A stretch of DNA of 64,000 nt, taken from positions 62,001 to 126,000 of the forward strand of contig NZ_JACKZC010000006.1 in NCBI RefSeq assembly GCF_014212495.1, read 5' to 3'. Both the position numbers and the translations under genes were made by a program. The notes below the pieces were generated by a model. The model did no database searches. It was not told where the DNA came from and saw nothing but the letters and a program-made list of their open reading frames with translations. Source of the DNA: Pontibacter sp. Tf4. GTDB taxonomy: Bacteria; Bacteroidota; Bacteroidia; Cytophagales; Hymenobacteraceae. Positions within the stretch are counted from its first letter, which is position 1; each line of letters opens with the position of its first letter. Positions 34,260-43,969 of this stretch are shown here, one piece after another.

Positions 34260-34415
34260 GGGTTCGGGCTTAGCTATAGTTTAAGTCAGGTTATGGTATA
34301 CTGCTATGGCAAGCTACGGTTAATTCCGGCAACTATAGCTATAGTTCGTCCTCAAAAATACAGCTTACCAACTATAGGTGCATGTCCCCTTTCCAGCTCT
34401 GGTACGTTAAAACCC

Positions 34416-34480
34416 ACAGCCCCAACTATAGAACACCTGCGTTATGGGCTGTAACACGGTTGTTCTATAGTTGGGGCTGT
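34416..34480 (-). terminator. Long hairpin with the CTATAG motif in its stem
   Basis: A perfect 20-base-pair stem (34416-34435 with 34461-34480; acagccccaactatagaaca and its complement) with a 25-base loop, followed on the minus strand by ttttaa. It lies 25 bases past the stop of the TonB receptor gene. Confidence 0.7.
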
Positions 34481-34504
34481 CGTTTTATTATCAGCAGGAT
34501 TTTA

Positions 34505-36967
34505 TCAGCCGCCGGTGCGGTTCAGTTCTTCGAGGTTGTTGCGGCGGCGCTCTTCTACTTTCTGCCCTTTACTGAAGTTGTAACGCAGGGTGAGCGTGGC
34601 ATTGCGTGTCCTGAAGTACTGGTCGAAATCACTTACGCTGCCATCGTCCAGTTTGGTGCCCAGTACCAGGCGCTGGCTTTTAAAGATATCGTTCACGTTC
34701 AGGCTCACGTCCAGTTTATCACCCAGAAAGCTTTTCCGGATGCCACCGTTTACCCACCAGCGCGGCTCAATAATATAAAGGGCATGCACTGATTTGCTGT
34801 AGTATGTTCCGTTCAGTTCCAGCTTAAACTTACGTGGCAGGGCAATGGTATGGTTGGACTGCAGCATGTAATACACCTGGTCGTTGATCACCTGGCGCTC
34901 CTCCACTATCACGCTGTTCTCGTTATAAGACAGCACAAAGGTATTGTTGGTATCCCAGTTCTTCATGATCTTGACCGGGACCAGAGCTGTCAGACCTATA
35001 CTGCGCAGGTCGTTCACGTTGCCCACATAATAAATGGTGGTGGTATCTTCGGGAACAATGCGCACCAGCTCGGCGATAACATCCTGGTTGTGCTGGTAGC
35101 TGAGGCTCAGGCTATAGGTTTTCCGGAACAACTGGGTTATGCCTACCGAGTTGGTGTATTGCGGGCGCAGCTCCGGGTTGCCCAGCCAGTACGTATACTG
35201 ATCGCGGTACGAGAAAAAAGGATTCAGGTGGCCATAGTTGGGGCGCTGTATGCGGCGGCTATAGTTATAGTTTATCTCATAGTTATCACTGATCTTGTGC
35301 TGCAGAAAAACGCTCGGGAACAGGCTGAGGTAATCACGGGGGTCTACTTCGCCGGTCGTCACCAGTTCTCCCTCCGACACCGTTTGCTCGGCCCGCAGAC
35401 CAGCCTGCAGTGTCAGGTTATCCCTCAGTTTACCGTTCCAGTTGGCATAGGCGGCATATATGGTCTCGTCGTAAATAAAGTGGTTCGTGCGGCGGGCATC
35501 CAGTACCGGTACCGGCCCATTGTTCAGGAAAAAGCGGGAATCTGCATCCGACACCACCTTGCTCGCTTTCAATCCCATTTCCAGTTTCTGGCCGTTTTGA
35601 AGCGGTTTGGTAAAATCCAGTTTGGCGGCGTAAATATCAAAGCCGCTGGGTGTTTCGGTGTACAGCAGGTCGCGTTTTGCCGGCTCGCCGGCGCCAATAA
35701 CGGTGCTATAGTTGTAGAAGTTGGCAAAACCCCGGTTGGTGATGCGCACATAGTCGAGGTCGGCAGTAAGCGTGGTGCCCAGCGTATCGAACTTGCCGGC
35801 ATAATGCAGGTTGCCTGTAAAGTTGCTGAAGCGGTTGGTGTTATAGTTGTCGGCTTCTACAAAAAGGTTATAGTTGCCGGGCGCGCTGCCAATATACGTG
35901 TCGGTCAGGAAATCGGCGTGCAGTTTATTGGTAACATAGTAGCTCATAAACCCGATGCTGTGCTTGTCATTTAAACTATAGTCGGAGCCCACGCGCACTG
36001 ATGGCGGCCCCTGCACTACCCCATTCGACTCGGCTACCTGGTCAAAGTACGTGGTGTTGCCTTCGTCCTTAAACACGCGCGTAAACGTGGCTTCGCGGCC
36101 AAACACTCGCCGTGCCATGTCCAAGCTCAGAAAAGAACTCCACTTACCCGATTTATAGTTGATGCTGCCGGTGGTGCTGTAGCCAACATCTGCGCCGTTA
36201 TAGTTTGCACCCACGGCCACGCTGCCGTTCAGCCCGAAAATGGTGTTCTTTTTAAGGTTGATGTTCAGGATACCCGAGGTGCCTTCGGCGTCGTATTTGG
36301 CAGACGGGTTGGTGATGATCTCGATGTTTTTGATGTTCTCGGCAGCCATGGACTCCAGCAGCGAGCGCAGGTCGCGGGCGGACAGGTAGGTCAGTTTTCC
36401 ATCGATCATTACGGTAGCCCCGGCGCGGCCATTCAGTTGTATATTGCCATCCGGGTCCACAAAAACGCCCGGCGAGGTGGCCAGCACATCGTAAGCGGTC
36501 TTGCCGGCAGCCAGTGCCGTCCCCTCAATGCTCACCACCAGTTTGTCGGCTTCCTGGGTAATAGTCGGGCGCAACGATTGTACCGTTACTTCCTTTAGTT
36601 GCGTAGCGGTTGGTGCAAAGCGTACAGTACCTAAAACAATAGCTGGCTTCTGGGTAGTGATCTGGAGCTGTTTTACAGTTTTGGTGCGGTAACCGATAAA
36701 GCTGATGGCCAGTTCGTAGGTGCCGGGCTGCAGGCCTGCAAATTCAAATTTGCCGGTGGCGCTGGTCATCTGCACGGCTGCAGAATTTCCGGTTCCGCCA
36801 TAGAGTAATGCTATCGTTGCAAACTCTACAGGTTTTCCGGTAAGGGAGTCGGCCAGCACCCCGGATATTTTTCCGGTGCCGGCTGTGGTTGGGCTGCTCT
36901 GGGCAAGGGCCGAAATGCCACAGCACAGGCACAGGTAAAACAGCAAAGGGAGTATCCTTTTTTCCAT
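34505..36967 (-). CDS. TonB-dependent receptor family, OMP_b-brl_3 type outer-membrane protein
   Basis: An 820-residue outer-membrane protein. Signal peptide about 1-22; carboxypeptidase-regulatory-like beta-sandwich (about 30-115; GKISGVLADSLTGKPVEFATIAL, ELAISFIGYRTK); plug domain (about 125-235; TAYDVLATSPGVFVDPDGNIQLNGRAGATVMIDGK); then a long barrel ending with TLRYNFSKGQKVEERRRNN. It fits the outer membrane beta-barrel family 3, whose members often lack a TonB box and a SusD partner. None is adjacent here. Substrate unknown. The C-terminus ends in a polar, Arg-rich tail rather than Phe. Confidence 0.88.
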   Translation of the reverse strand: MEKRILPLLFYLCLCCGISALAQSSPTTAGTGKISGVLADSLTGKPVEFATIALLYGGTGNSAAVQMTSATGKFEFAGLQPGTYELAISFIGYRTKTVKQLQITTQKPAIVLGTVRFAPTATQLKEVTVQSLRPTITQEADKLVVSIEGTALAAGKTAYDVLATSPGVFVDPDGNIQLNGRAGATVMIDGKLTYLSARDLRSLLESMAAENIKNIEIITNPSAKYDAEGTSGILNINLKKNTIFGLNGSVAVGANYNGADVGYSTTGSINYKSGKWSSFLSLDMARRVFGREATFTRVFKDEGNTTYFDQVAESNGVVQGPPSVRVGSDYSLNDKHSIGFMSYYVTNKLHADFLTDTYIGSAPGNYNLFVEADNYNTNRFSNFTGNLHYAGKFDTLGTTLTADLDYVRITNRGFANFYNYSTVIGAGEPAKRDLLYTETPSGFDIYAAKLDFTKPLQNGQKLEMGLKASKVVSDADSRFFLNNGPVPVLDARRTNHFIYDETIYAAYANWNGKLRDNLTLQAGLRAEQTVSEGELVTTGEVDPRDYLSLFPSVFLQHKISDNYEINYNYSRRIQRPNYGHLNPFFSYRDQYTYWLGNPELRPQYTNSVGITQLFRKTYSLSLSYQHNQDVIAELVRIVPEDTTTIYYVGNVNDLRSIGLTALVPVKIMKNWDTNNTFVLSYNENSVIVEERQVINDQVYYMLQSNHTIALPRKFKLELNGTYYSKSVHALYIIEPRWWVNGGIRKSFLGDKLDVSLNVNDIFKSQRLVLGTKLDDGSVSDFDQYFRTRNATLTLRYNFSKGQKVEERRRNNLEELNRTGG

Positions 36968-37089
36968 AGTCTGAAGTTTAAAATGTGTGTCAGGTTAGTG
37001 TTGGTATAAAGACAAGCGCCAACTATAACCGTTGCACCTAACCGCTATTTTATTTCCTGAAAGTTCGGGATACCTATTGCCCGCTTCGC

Positions 37090-37124
37090 AAAAAAAAATC
37101 GCCTGCTCTTTTGGAACAGGCGAT
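37090..37124 (-). terminator. Intrinsic terminator of the TonB receptor-DUF4249 operon
   Basis: On the minus strand the hairpin atcgcctg / caggcgat with an AT-rich loop is followed by eight or more T. It lies about 30 bases after the DUF4249 stop. Confidence 0.85.
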
Positions 37125-37154
37125 CTGAAAATGCTTGAACTATAGCCCGGACGT

Positions 37155-38186
37155 TTACCAGCCCACAGGCCGTTCAGTAGTGGCGCCGGGCAGCACGAGG
37201 CAGTCATCCGGATACCGGAACTCCCCCACCGGGTAATCAATGTCCTGGCGCAGAATGGTCACTTCCTTCATGCTCACCCCCGACACATCAAAAAAGCCGA
37301 TCACTTGCTCACTCTCATTCTCGGCATTTTTCATATTGCCTTTTACCTCGGCAGGAGGCGGGTCAAACACGGTGCCGGTACTGTTCTTCTGTTGTTCCAG
37401 TATCCTGAAAAAATTGTAAGCCTCGTCGGTAATAGAATGCTGGTACACCGTCAGCTTGTTCTTGGTATTCAGGTACTTCTCGAAAGGCATGAACAGCACC
37501 GCTAAATTGCGTACGTTACGGCCATTGGTAAGGCGGTCGTCGGATACCCGCAGCAATTCCAGTCTGTCTTTCAGGAAACATTGCACACAGCAGTCCTTTG
37601 GTGCCGGTAACCCTGTAAACGGATGGATATAATCCCAGGGCTGGGTGCGTACTTCATATTGCGTTTCAAAAGACCAGCGCAGGTAATTCTTTTCATCGGC
37701 CGGGTCCTGGTAATCGATCAGCACGTTGTAGCCTGGCAGCAGTTGCTTCTCCCGCTCACCGTAAAAAGCATAGGTCTGCTCATCTACCTCAAAGTGTATG
37801 GCATCTATCGGCAGGGCTTCACGCATTTTTACCGGCTCCGACTGGTATAGTTTGTTACCAGCCATAATATGGAGCGTGTAAGTTCGCCCGGGTACACCAA
37901 AGGCATCGCCGCCGGCTGTCGGGTAATAAAAGCCTGCCTTGTCGTAGTAAAAACTATAGGCTTCGCCCTGGTCGCTGGTAATGTACACGCTGGCATTTTC
38001 CTCGAACAGGTTATACGGCACGGAATGGGGCTGCGAGTAACTCAGGCGTACATAGTTCAGCTTCGCGATGTTGGTAAAATAAGCTTCTACTACCAGGTGT
38101 TTTTGCTGCGTGCTCAGGTCAACATCTACCGGGTCAATACACCCAACCAGGAATACAAGTGCTATATAAAGGAACCGTTTCAGCAT
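37155..38186 (-). CDS. DUF4249 domain-containing lipoprotein
   Basis: A 343-residue lipoprotein: MLKRFLYIALVFLVGC gives a lipobox (FLVGC) with Cys at 16. The rest is a DUF4249 protein with beta-rich folds and the conserved start HLVVEAYFTNIAKLNYVRLS. A CCVQCF cluster (about residue 200) could bind metal or form disulfides. DUF4249 proteins in Bacteroidota are encoded directly after carboxypeptidase-regulatory TonB receptors, as here (6 bases), and are thought to be surface or periplasmic partners of the receptor; their ligand is unknown. Confidence 0.88.
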   Translation of the reverse strand: MLKRFLYIALVFLVGCIDPVDVDLSTQQKHLVVEAYFTNIAKLNYVRLSYSQPHSVPYNLFEENASVYITSDQGEAYSFYYDKAGFYYPTAGGDAFGVPGRTYTLHIMAGNKLYQSEPVKMREALPIDAIHFEVDEQTYAFYGEREKQLLPGYNVLIDYQDPADEKNYLRWSFETQYEVRTQPWDYIHPFTGLPAPKDCCVQCFLKDRLELLRVSDDRLTNGRNVRNLAVLFMPFEKYLNTKNKLTVYQHSITDEAYNFFRILEQQKNSTGTVFDPPPAEVKGNMKNAENESEQVIGFFDVSGVSMKEVTILRQDIDYPVGEFRYPDDCLVLPGATTERPVGW

Positions 38187-38192
38187 ATCGGT

Positions 38193-40541
38193 TTAGAATT
38201 TAATATTAAAGTTGATGGAAGGGATAGGGGCACCAATAACAGATAGTTTGTAGGCACTTGGTGGCTCGCCGTAGTAGTGCTGGTACAGCATAGAGTAGGC
38301 ATTTTTGCGGCCGTACAGGTTGTATACCGAAATACCGTAGCTGTATTCCACATTTTCTTTTTTAATAGGCTCGCGGTTCAGCGACACATCGAGGCGATGG
38401 TAATCGGGCATGCGCTCCTGGTTACGGCCTGAGTAGTTGGCAAAGATCTGCCCCTGGTACCAGTACCACGAGTCGGCTAAAGTTACCGGGCGGCCGGTGG
38501 TGTACGTAAAGTTGGCTGTAAATTTCCAGTCCGGCCATAAATGGTAATCGGCAAACACGTTCACGTTCACCGGCTTGTCATAGTTCGATGGGTAAGGATC
38601 CCCGTTGTTTATTGTTTCGGCAGCTGTTGCTCCCTCTATCTGGCGCATCGATCTGGAATAGGTCAGGCTTACCCAGCCTTTCAGGCGGCCGATGTTCTTT
38701 TTCACCATCCACTCCGAGCCGTACGCGTACCCATCCCCGATCAGCAGATCCGACTCCAGCGACGGATTGAGCAGCAGCGTGGCACCATCTTTATAATCCA
38801 CCTGGTTGTATAGTTTTTTATAGTACACTTCCCAGTTAAACTCATACATGCTTTCGGTATCCGCATAAAAATACCCCACCGATAACTGGTCTGCTACCTG
38901 CGGTTTAATGTACTGGTTGGACAGTTTCCAGACATCGACAGGCGTGATGGCGGCCGTGTTGGAGATAAGCTGAATGTACTGGCGTGTACGGCTATAACCC
39001 ACTTTTACCGACGATGCCGGCGTAAGGCTATACTTTACCGATGCACGTGGTTCCAGGCCATGGTAGGTCTTTACCACGCTTCCGGAACTATAGTGAATGG
39101 TGTCGGTAATGGTCTGCTCGCTGCGCGGCTGGCCCTCGGCGTAGACATACGAAACGGCCGGACCAATTTTGGCAAAATGCGAATAGCGCAGCCCCAGCGA
39201 GATCGAAAGCTTTTCGCTGAAGGTGATCTCGTCGTTCACATACAAGGTTTTTTCGATGCCCCTGTCCTGCTGCATGGTGCGCGGGTTCAGGCTCGAGGTG
39301 CCTGACGGCCTCAGGTCGCCGGGTTCGATGGCGTACAGCGATGCTTCGCCGCCAAAATCTACCTGGTGCCCTTTTAAACCGAAATAACCGAAATCAAGCT
39401 TTGCCTGGGTAAGGTCTACACCGGAATGTAGCTCAAATTCCTCGCCGGTCGAGAGGCCTTCCACTTTGTTTTTATACACGCTTTTTACCAGCGTAGCCAC
39501 CCCCGAAAAGTCATTATTGAACAGGTGGCTCCATTTTACGGTGCCCAGTGCATTGCTCCACTGGTAGGTGGTGTCATTGGGGAATTTAAAGCCGTCGTTG
39601 CTATAGTAGCCTGAAAAGCTCAGGTTGTTATTTTCGTTCAGTTTGTATTTGAGCTTGAGATTGGCATCGTAAAAGTGGCCGGAGCTCTGCTTTATGTTCC
39701 GGCTCGGGAACAGCTTCATGATATAGTTCGGGTAGGCCCCACGCACCGCCACCAGCATCGTTGCCTTCTCCGACAAGGGGCCATCCATGCTCAGTTTACC
39801 GGTTATCGGCGATACGCCTATCTCGTACTGCATTTTATCGGGGTTACCATCGCGCAGGCTCACATCCAGTATCGAGGAGATGCGGCTGCCATACCTTGCC
39901 GAGATACCACTGCGGTGCAGCATAAAGCTCTTCAGGATATCGGGGTTATAGACCGAGAAAAAACCGAACAGGTGATTGGCATTGAACAAAGGAGCATCGT
40001 CCATGAGCACCAGGTTCTGGTCGGCACTGCCACCGCGCACAAAAAAGCCGGACGTACCTTCGCCGGCATTTACCACACCCGGCAAAGCCGAAACCGTTCT
40101 AATCACATCGGCTTCGCCCAGCAGTTTGGGCATGCGCGTCATCAGTTTCTGGTCTATAAAGGTACTGCCCATGTTGGTAGAGCTGGGGTCTGTCACCTGG
40201 CGGCCGGTGATCTCTACTACCTGCAGGTCAAAATTGCGGTGTATCAGCGTAAATACCACTTCTTTGTCGCTGTTCAGCACAACGGTTTCGCGAAAAGGAG
40301 TCATGCCGATGAACTGGCAGGTTACTTCGTGTTTGCCAGCCGGTAACATAACAGAAAACCTGCCCTGCTTATCAGAGAGAGCGGTTTTACCCGAGCTGAA
40401 TACCAGGTAGGCTCCTTCCAGTTTTTCGCCCCAGGCTCCTTTTACAGTACCTGATAACCGGTACTGCCGGGCACCTGACTCCTGGGCAATAGCCTGCTGC
40501 GAAAGGAAAAGCAACAGTACCAGTAGTAATCGTTGAAGCAT
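38193..40541 (-). CDS. TonB-dependent receptor with carboxypeptidase-regulatory N-terminal domain
   Basis: A 782-residue outer-membrane transporter. Signal peptide about 1-19 (ends AIAQ); carboxypeptidase-regulatory-like domain (about 25-110; YRLSGTVKGAWGEKLEGAYLVF); plug (about 120-230; MPKLLGEADVIRTVSALPGVVNAGEGTSGFFVRGGSADQNLVLMDDAPLFNANHLFGFFSVYNPD); beta-barrel to the C-terminal Phe (NFNIKF), the usual sorting residue. The plug and the following DUF4249 gene are typical of a widespread Bacteroidota receptor pair that is distinct from SusCD. Substrate unknown. Confidence 0.92.
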   Translation of the reverse strand: MLQRLLLVLLLFLSQQAIAQESGARQYRLSGTVKGAWGEKLEGAYLVFSSGKTALSDKQGRFSVMLPAGKHEVTCQFIGMTPFRETVVLNSDKEVVFTLIHRNFDLQVVEITGRQVTDPSSTNMGSTFIDQKLMTRMPKLLGEADVIRTVSALPGVVNAGEGTSGFFVRGGSADQNLVLMDDAPLFNANHLFGFFSVYNPDILKSFMLHRSGISARYGSRISSILDVSLRDGNPDKMQYEIGVSPITGKLSMDGPLSEKATMLVAVRGAYPNYIMKLFPSRNIKQSSGHFYDANLKLKYKLNENNNLSFSGYYSNDGFKFPNDTTYQWSNALGTVKWSHLFNNDFSGVATLVKSVYKNKVEGLSTGEEFELHSGVDLTQAKLDFGYFGLKGHQVDFGGEASLYAIEPGDLRPSGTSSLNPRTMQQDRGIEKTLYVNDEITFSEKLSISLGLRYSHFAKIGPAVSYVYAEGQPRSEQTITDTIHYSSGSVVKTYHGLEPRASVKYSLTPASSVKVGYSRTRQYIQLISNTAAITPVDVWKLSNQYIKPQVADQLSVGYFYADTESMYEFNWEVYYKKLYNQVDYKDGATLLLNPSLESDLLIGDGYAYGSEWMVKKNIGRLKGWVSLTYSRSMRQIEGATAAETINNGDPYPSNYDKPVNVNVFADYHLWPDWKFTANFTYTTGRPVTLADSWYWYQGQIFANYSGRNQERMPDYHRLDVSLNREPIKKENVEYSYGISVYNLYGRKNAYSMLYQHYYGEPPSAYKLSVIGAPIPSINFNIKF

Positions 40542-40939
40542 AAAATAGCGTGCGGTTAAGTTTGTATGGTAAGCGCAATAAATACAAATCTATAGTTTAA
40601 TCAGACAATACATAATATTCATCAAACAAAATATTACACTAATTTCCGATCATTTTAACAGCTGGGGCTATCTCATTTCTCTCTGAGCGACAATAAGTTA
40701 ACAGACCCACCTCCTCATCTCAAACTATAACTTTCAGTAAATCAATGTTATAACACATTCACCAAACCACTGCATACTTCAGAAGCTGAGTGGATTGGTA
40801 AACCAAATTCACTTTTTGTAAACTACAGGTAGCTGTAATAAAAAATTGTAAATGGTCTACTGAGATGAAGTAGGATCACCGGACCAAAGGTATCATGTCT
40901 TTACAAACTATAGGTGTTGGGCTACCAAACTATAGTTTA
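40542..40939. other. Non-coding spacer (398 bases)
   Basis: AT-rich spacer between two minus-strand genes, holding the promoter of the TonB receptor operon at its left end and the end of the oxidoreductase gene at its right. It has CTATAG cores near 40591, 40906 and 40929 (the last a perfect decamer). No RNA gene or ORF was recognised. Confidence 0.5.
40585..40592 (-). promoter_or_regulatory. Possible -7 box of the TonB receptor operon
   Basis: On the minus strand TAGATTTG fits TAnnTTTG, 44 bases before the start codon. It abuts a CTATAG core. The -33 element is not clear. Confidence 0.35.
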
Positions 40940-41965
40940 CTACGGTGTGGTTACCACTACTTTGCCTATCGTTTTCCCCAGCTGAAACAAGCGGATCGCC
41001 TCGTGCATCTGCCCGAACGGAAAGACCTGCCCTATGTATTGTGGTTTCAGGTCGAGGGCCTGTAGTTCGCGCAGCAGGCGGTGCATCATGTCGGTCTGTT
41101 CGTAGAGGTAAATCAGGTTAAACCCCATCAGCGATTTGTTTTCTGTGGGCAGCCGGAGCGGATCAATTTTGGGGCGCCAGAGGTAACGCCAGATCAGTTT
41201 GGGGTAATTTGGTTTGGAAGAGTGCGTGGTAAAGCTTGCGTTGCCGTAAACCACCATCCGCCCCATGGGTGCCAGCATGTTCCAGCCCTGTTGCAATATG
41301 TCGCCGCCAATACATTCCATAATCAGCTGCAGGGGCCGGCCGTGCAGGGCTGTTCGCAGGCGCTGCTCAAACTCGCTGTCCCGCACAATTACGTCATCAT
41401 AGCCTTCGGAAGAAAGTAAAAACTCCGCTTTGCCCGGGTTGCCGACCGTGCCTATGGTATAGGCCCCGTACTTTTTGCAGATGCGGTTAGCCAGTATGCC
41501 TACCCCGCCGGCTGCGCTGTGTATCAGTACGGTGGTGTTCGGCTCCAGCGCGCCTAACTGCGTGAGCGCATAATACGCCGTAAGTCCCTGCACCAGGTAA
41601 CCGGCACCTTCCTCGTAGCTCCAGCCGGCAGGAAGCGGTATCACGTAGCGCTGATCGATGTTCAGGTGGGTTGTGTAGCCGCCAAACCGGGTAACACCCA
41701 TTACCTTGTCCCCTATTTTCCAGGTGGTTACCTGTTCGCCAACGGCCGCTATCTCCCCCGAAAACTCCAGCCCCGGAACAAAAGCGCCTTTGGGAGTAGC
41801 ACTGTAGAGGCCCTGCATCGCAAAAATATCCGCAAAGTTCAGCCCGATCGCTTTCACCTGCACGCACACTTCGTCGGGTGCCGGGGCTGGCAACGTTTCG
41901 GTTTGTAAGGCCAGGTTGTTGATGGAACCTGCTCGGGGCATGCGGTAAACCTGGCGTTGCAGCAT
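40940..41965 (-). CDS. Zinc-independent medium-chain dehydrogenase/reductase (VAT1/quinone oxidoreductase-like)
   Basis: A 341-residue NAD(P)H-dependent oxidoreductase. The N-terminal GroES-like domain (about 25-120) has IGLNFADIFAMQGLYSATPKGAFVPGLEFSGEI, typical of the VAT1-like quinone oxidoreductases, and lacks the zinc-binding Cys and His residues of alcohol dehydrogenases. The Rossmann domain has the dinucleotide motif SAAGGVGILANRI (about 150). Substrate is likely an alpha,beta-unsaturated carbonyl or a quinone, but this cannot be fixed. No operon partner is evident. Confidence 0.9.
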   Translation of the reverse strand: MLQRQVYRMPRAGSINNLALQTETLPAPAPDEVCVQVKAIGLNFADIFAMQGLYSATPKGAFVPGLEFSGEIAAVGEQVTTWKIGDKVMGVTRFGGYTTHLNIDQRYVIPLPAGWSYEEGAGYLVQGLTAYYALTQLGALEPNTTVLIHSAAGGVGILANRICKKYGAYTIGTVGNPGKAEFLLSSEGYDDVIVRDSEFEQRLRTALHGRPLQLIMECIGGDILQQGWNMLAPMGRMVVYGNASFTTHSSKPNYPKLIWRYLWRPKIDPLRLPTENKSLMGFNLIYLYEQTDMMHRLLRELQALDLKPQYIGQVFPFGQMHEAIRLFQLGKTIGKVVVTTP

Positions 41966-42047
41966 AAAGGGATAGGTTAGGTGCTAAACATTTCTGTTCC
42001 TGAAAATACAGGATTAACACCAGTGGGGCAAATCTTTACTTATAGTT

Positions 42048-43178
42048 TCAGGAGCGGGATCTGAACTTTACTTTGGCCGAGGGCACCGGGCGCTTCACCG
42101 GCTGCATGGTGCTGCCATTCAGCAATTCTGCTTTCCCGGCACGGCGCAGCCGCTCAATGGCCTCCAGGTAGTTCTGGCGGGTATATGGCGTACCGGCGTG
42201 GTCTGTAGTATAAATCTGCTCAATGGATTTGTATTTGTACAGTGCTTCCTGCGCCAGAATCTGCTCTTCCAGACACGCGATGCTATAGGCTGGCTTTTGC
42301 CCGAACAGCTCGGTCTGTTGCTGCACAAACGTATTGGCCATGAACAGGGGCACGCCATCGGGTTGCAGTATACTATAGGGCAGCAGCATCTCCTTAAAAC
42401 TACGGTAACTATAGCTGTCTTGGGATGCAAAAAGCAGGTAATAAGCAGCAGCCCCGGTGCCGGGCAGGTTTATGTGGAAGCGCTGAAGAAAGTACTCTTT
42501 CTCTTTCAGGATAGCTTCAAAAATATCGAGAATGAAGGCGGCGCGCCTGGCTTTGCTTTTCTGCTTGCGGCAATAAGCCTGGATGGGTTGCAGATGACTG
42601 CCAAACAACCTGGTGAGTGCTGCCGATGGCTTTGCAGTGGTAACAGCGCTGGCTATAGTTTCCGGTTGAAGGAGCATAAAAAGGTCTGCGCTTTCGCTAT
42701 CTATTGCTTGCTGCAGTACCTGTTGCGCGTAGCTGCTGCCGAACGGCTCCAGGAAAACAAGGGCAGGATGGCCGGCTTCCAGTGCTATAGTTGTCTGCTC
42801 CTTATTTTCAGCATTGTGCAGCACCACAGGCGGCGTTTCCAGTTCATCGTAAAAAGGCAATGCCGGTATCGTTTCGCAGAGCTGCGCAAGGGCTGTTTTC
42901 CGTTTGCTGTAAAGGTAGCTAAGCACCGGCTGGCGCTGCTGCTCTCTTTTCAGAATGCTTTTGTAAAGATAAGGATCGAGTGTAGCAGTATCTTCCGTTT
43001 CGGACAGGTCAGCGCCGGCTTCCAGATCTATCAGCAACAGCGGTAACTTATTTTCACCTTTGTGCTTTTCCTGTTGCAGATCGCACCACACCTCCAGGTA
43101 CCTCCCGAATAACTCCTGCCTGATCTCGGCAAAACTGCGGCTTTCCTGAAAAAACTGATCGGGTGCTGTACCAGGCAT
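42048..43178 (-). CDS. Three-Cys-motif partner protein (TcmP)-like protein, divergent
   Basis: About 376 residues. Weak but ordered similarity to the TcmP family: a hydrophobic strand with LLLIDLEAG near 48-56 where TcmP has a Rossmann-like acidic glycine loop, then ALVFLEPFGSSYAQQVLQ (about 137-154; TcmP has a DPFG segment), then GAAAYYLLFASQDSYSYRSFKEMLLPY (about 245-270), and a C-terminal winged-helix-like region TRQNYLEAIERLRRAGKAELLNG. TcmP proteins accompany radical-SAM-like three-Cys proteins of unknown function; no such partner is adjacent here. The first loop lacks the usual glycines. ATG 43178 is chosen over TTG 43184. Confidence 0.5.
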   Translation of the reverse strand: MPGTAPDQFFQESRSFAEIRQELFGRYLEVWCDLQQEKHKGENKLPLLLIDLEAGADLSETEDTATLDPYLYKSILKREQQRQPVLSYLYSKRKTALAQLCETIPALPFYDELETPPVVLHNAENKEQTTIALEAGHPALVFLEPFGSSYAQQVLQQAIDSESADLFMLLQPETIASAVTTAKPSAALTRLFGSHLQPIQAYCRKQKSKARRAAFILDIFEAILKEKEYFLQRFHINLPGTGAAAYYLLFASQDSYSYRSFKEMLLPYSILQPDGVPLFMANTFVQQQTELFGQKPAYSIACLEEQILAQEALYKYKSIEQIYTTDHAGTPYTRQNYLEAIERLRRAGKAELLNGSTMQPVKRPVPSAKVKFRSRS

Positions 43179-43471
43179 GGGCAAAAAGCAACTATAAACG
43201 CTGCTGTAAACTATAGATTACGCTTTTTAGAACTGATCCGAAGTAACATAAAGCAGCAACTATGGCATGTCTGCCGACACATTACGCAAGACCAGACCGC
43301 TAATTTAATTAGTTATTTATCCACCCACACTAACTATATTAGTTTTTATTTATCAACACCGGTAAGTCATAGTCTTTTAAAGTGCCAAACTATAGTTCAC
43401 GCGCATATTCCAGCAACTATAGTTTCGCGCTTTGAGAGCGGATTACAAAATCGCTATGGCAATGAAACCAA
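43179..43471. other. AT-rich spacer with three CTATAG motifs
   Basis: Contains a core near 43210 and two perfect decamers near 43389 and 43414. No gene, RNA or terminator was recognised. Confidence 0.45.
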
Positions 43472-43969
43472 TTATAGTTTACCGGCCTGCCGAAAGAGGT
43501 TGACTGCTTCCTCGTTGCCTTGCTGGTAAGCCAGGTCCAGGGCAGTAAGGCCGCGCGCATCGCGTATGGTTGTATCTGCGCCGGCTTCCAGCAACAGTTT
43601 CACCAGTTGGTTGCGCCCGAACAGGGTAGCAAACATCAGGGCAGTGCCGCCGCTGCCATTTTGCAGGTTCAGGTCGGCACCGTGTGCTATCAGCAGTCTG
43701 GCAATGTCGGGGTAGCCTTTAAAGCTTACGCCCATCAGGGCCGTATTGCCGCCGCTGTCCTGGGCATTTGGGTCTGCGCCGGCCTCCAGCAACAGTTTGG
43801 TAGCTTCCAGGTGCTCGTCGTAACTGGCAATAATTAAGGGGGTAAAGCCTCGGCCGTTTCTTATCGTCAGGTCCGCGCCTTCGGCAATACGTTCTTTCAG
43901 GTAAGCCACATCGCCGTTGCGGGCGGCATCAAACAAAAGGTGCTCGGGGTTGGTGGTGTAAAAGGTCAT
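43472..43969 (-). CDS. Ankyrin-repeat protein
   Basis: A 165-residue protein made almost wholly of about four 33-residue ankyrin repeats (LLFDAARNGDVAYLKERIAEGADLTIRNGRGFTPLIIA, then HLEATKLLLEAGADPNAQDSGGNTALMGVS, and two more). No signal peptide, so cytoplasmic. Such proteins mediate protein-protein contacts; the partner is unknown. In many bacteria similar short ankyrin proteins are encoded beside catalase or peroxidase genes, but none is adjacent here. Confidence 0.92.
   Translation of the reverse strand: MTFYTTNPEHLLFDAARNGDVAYLKERIAEGADLTIRNGRGFTPLIIASYDEHLEATKLLLEAGADPNAQDSGGNTALMGVSFKGYPDIARLLIAHGADLNLQNGSGGTALMFATLFGRNQLVKLLLEAGADTTIRDARGLTALDLAYQQGNEEAVNLFRQAGKL

Noticed and set aside
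34850..35974. 374-residue open frame on the plus strand
   Set aside because: Lies wholly antisense to the TonB receptor gene; composition rich in Val, His and Gln is typical of a shadow frame and no motif is seen.
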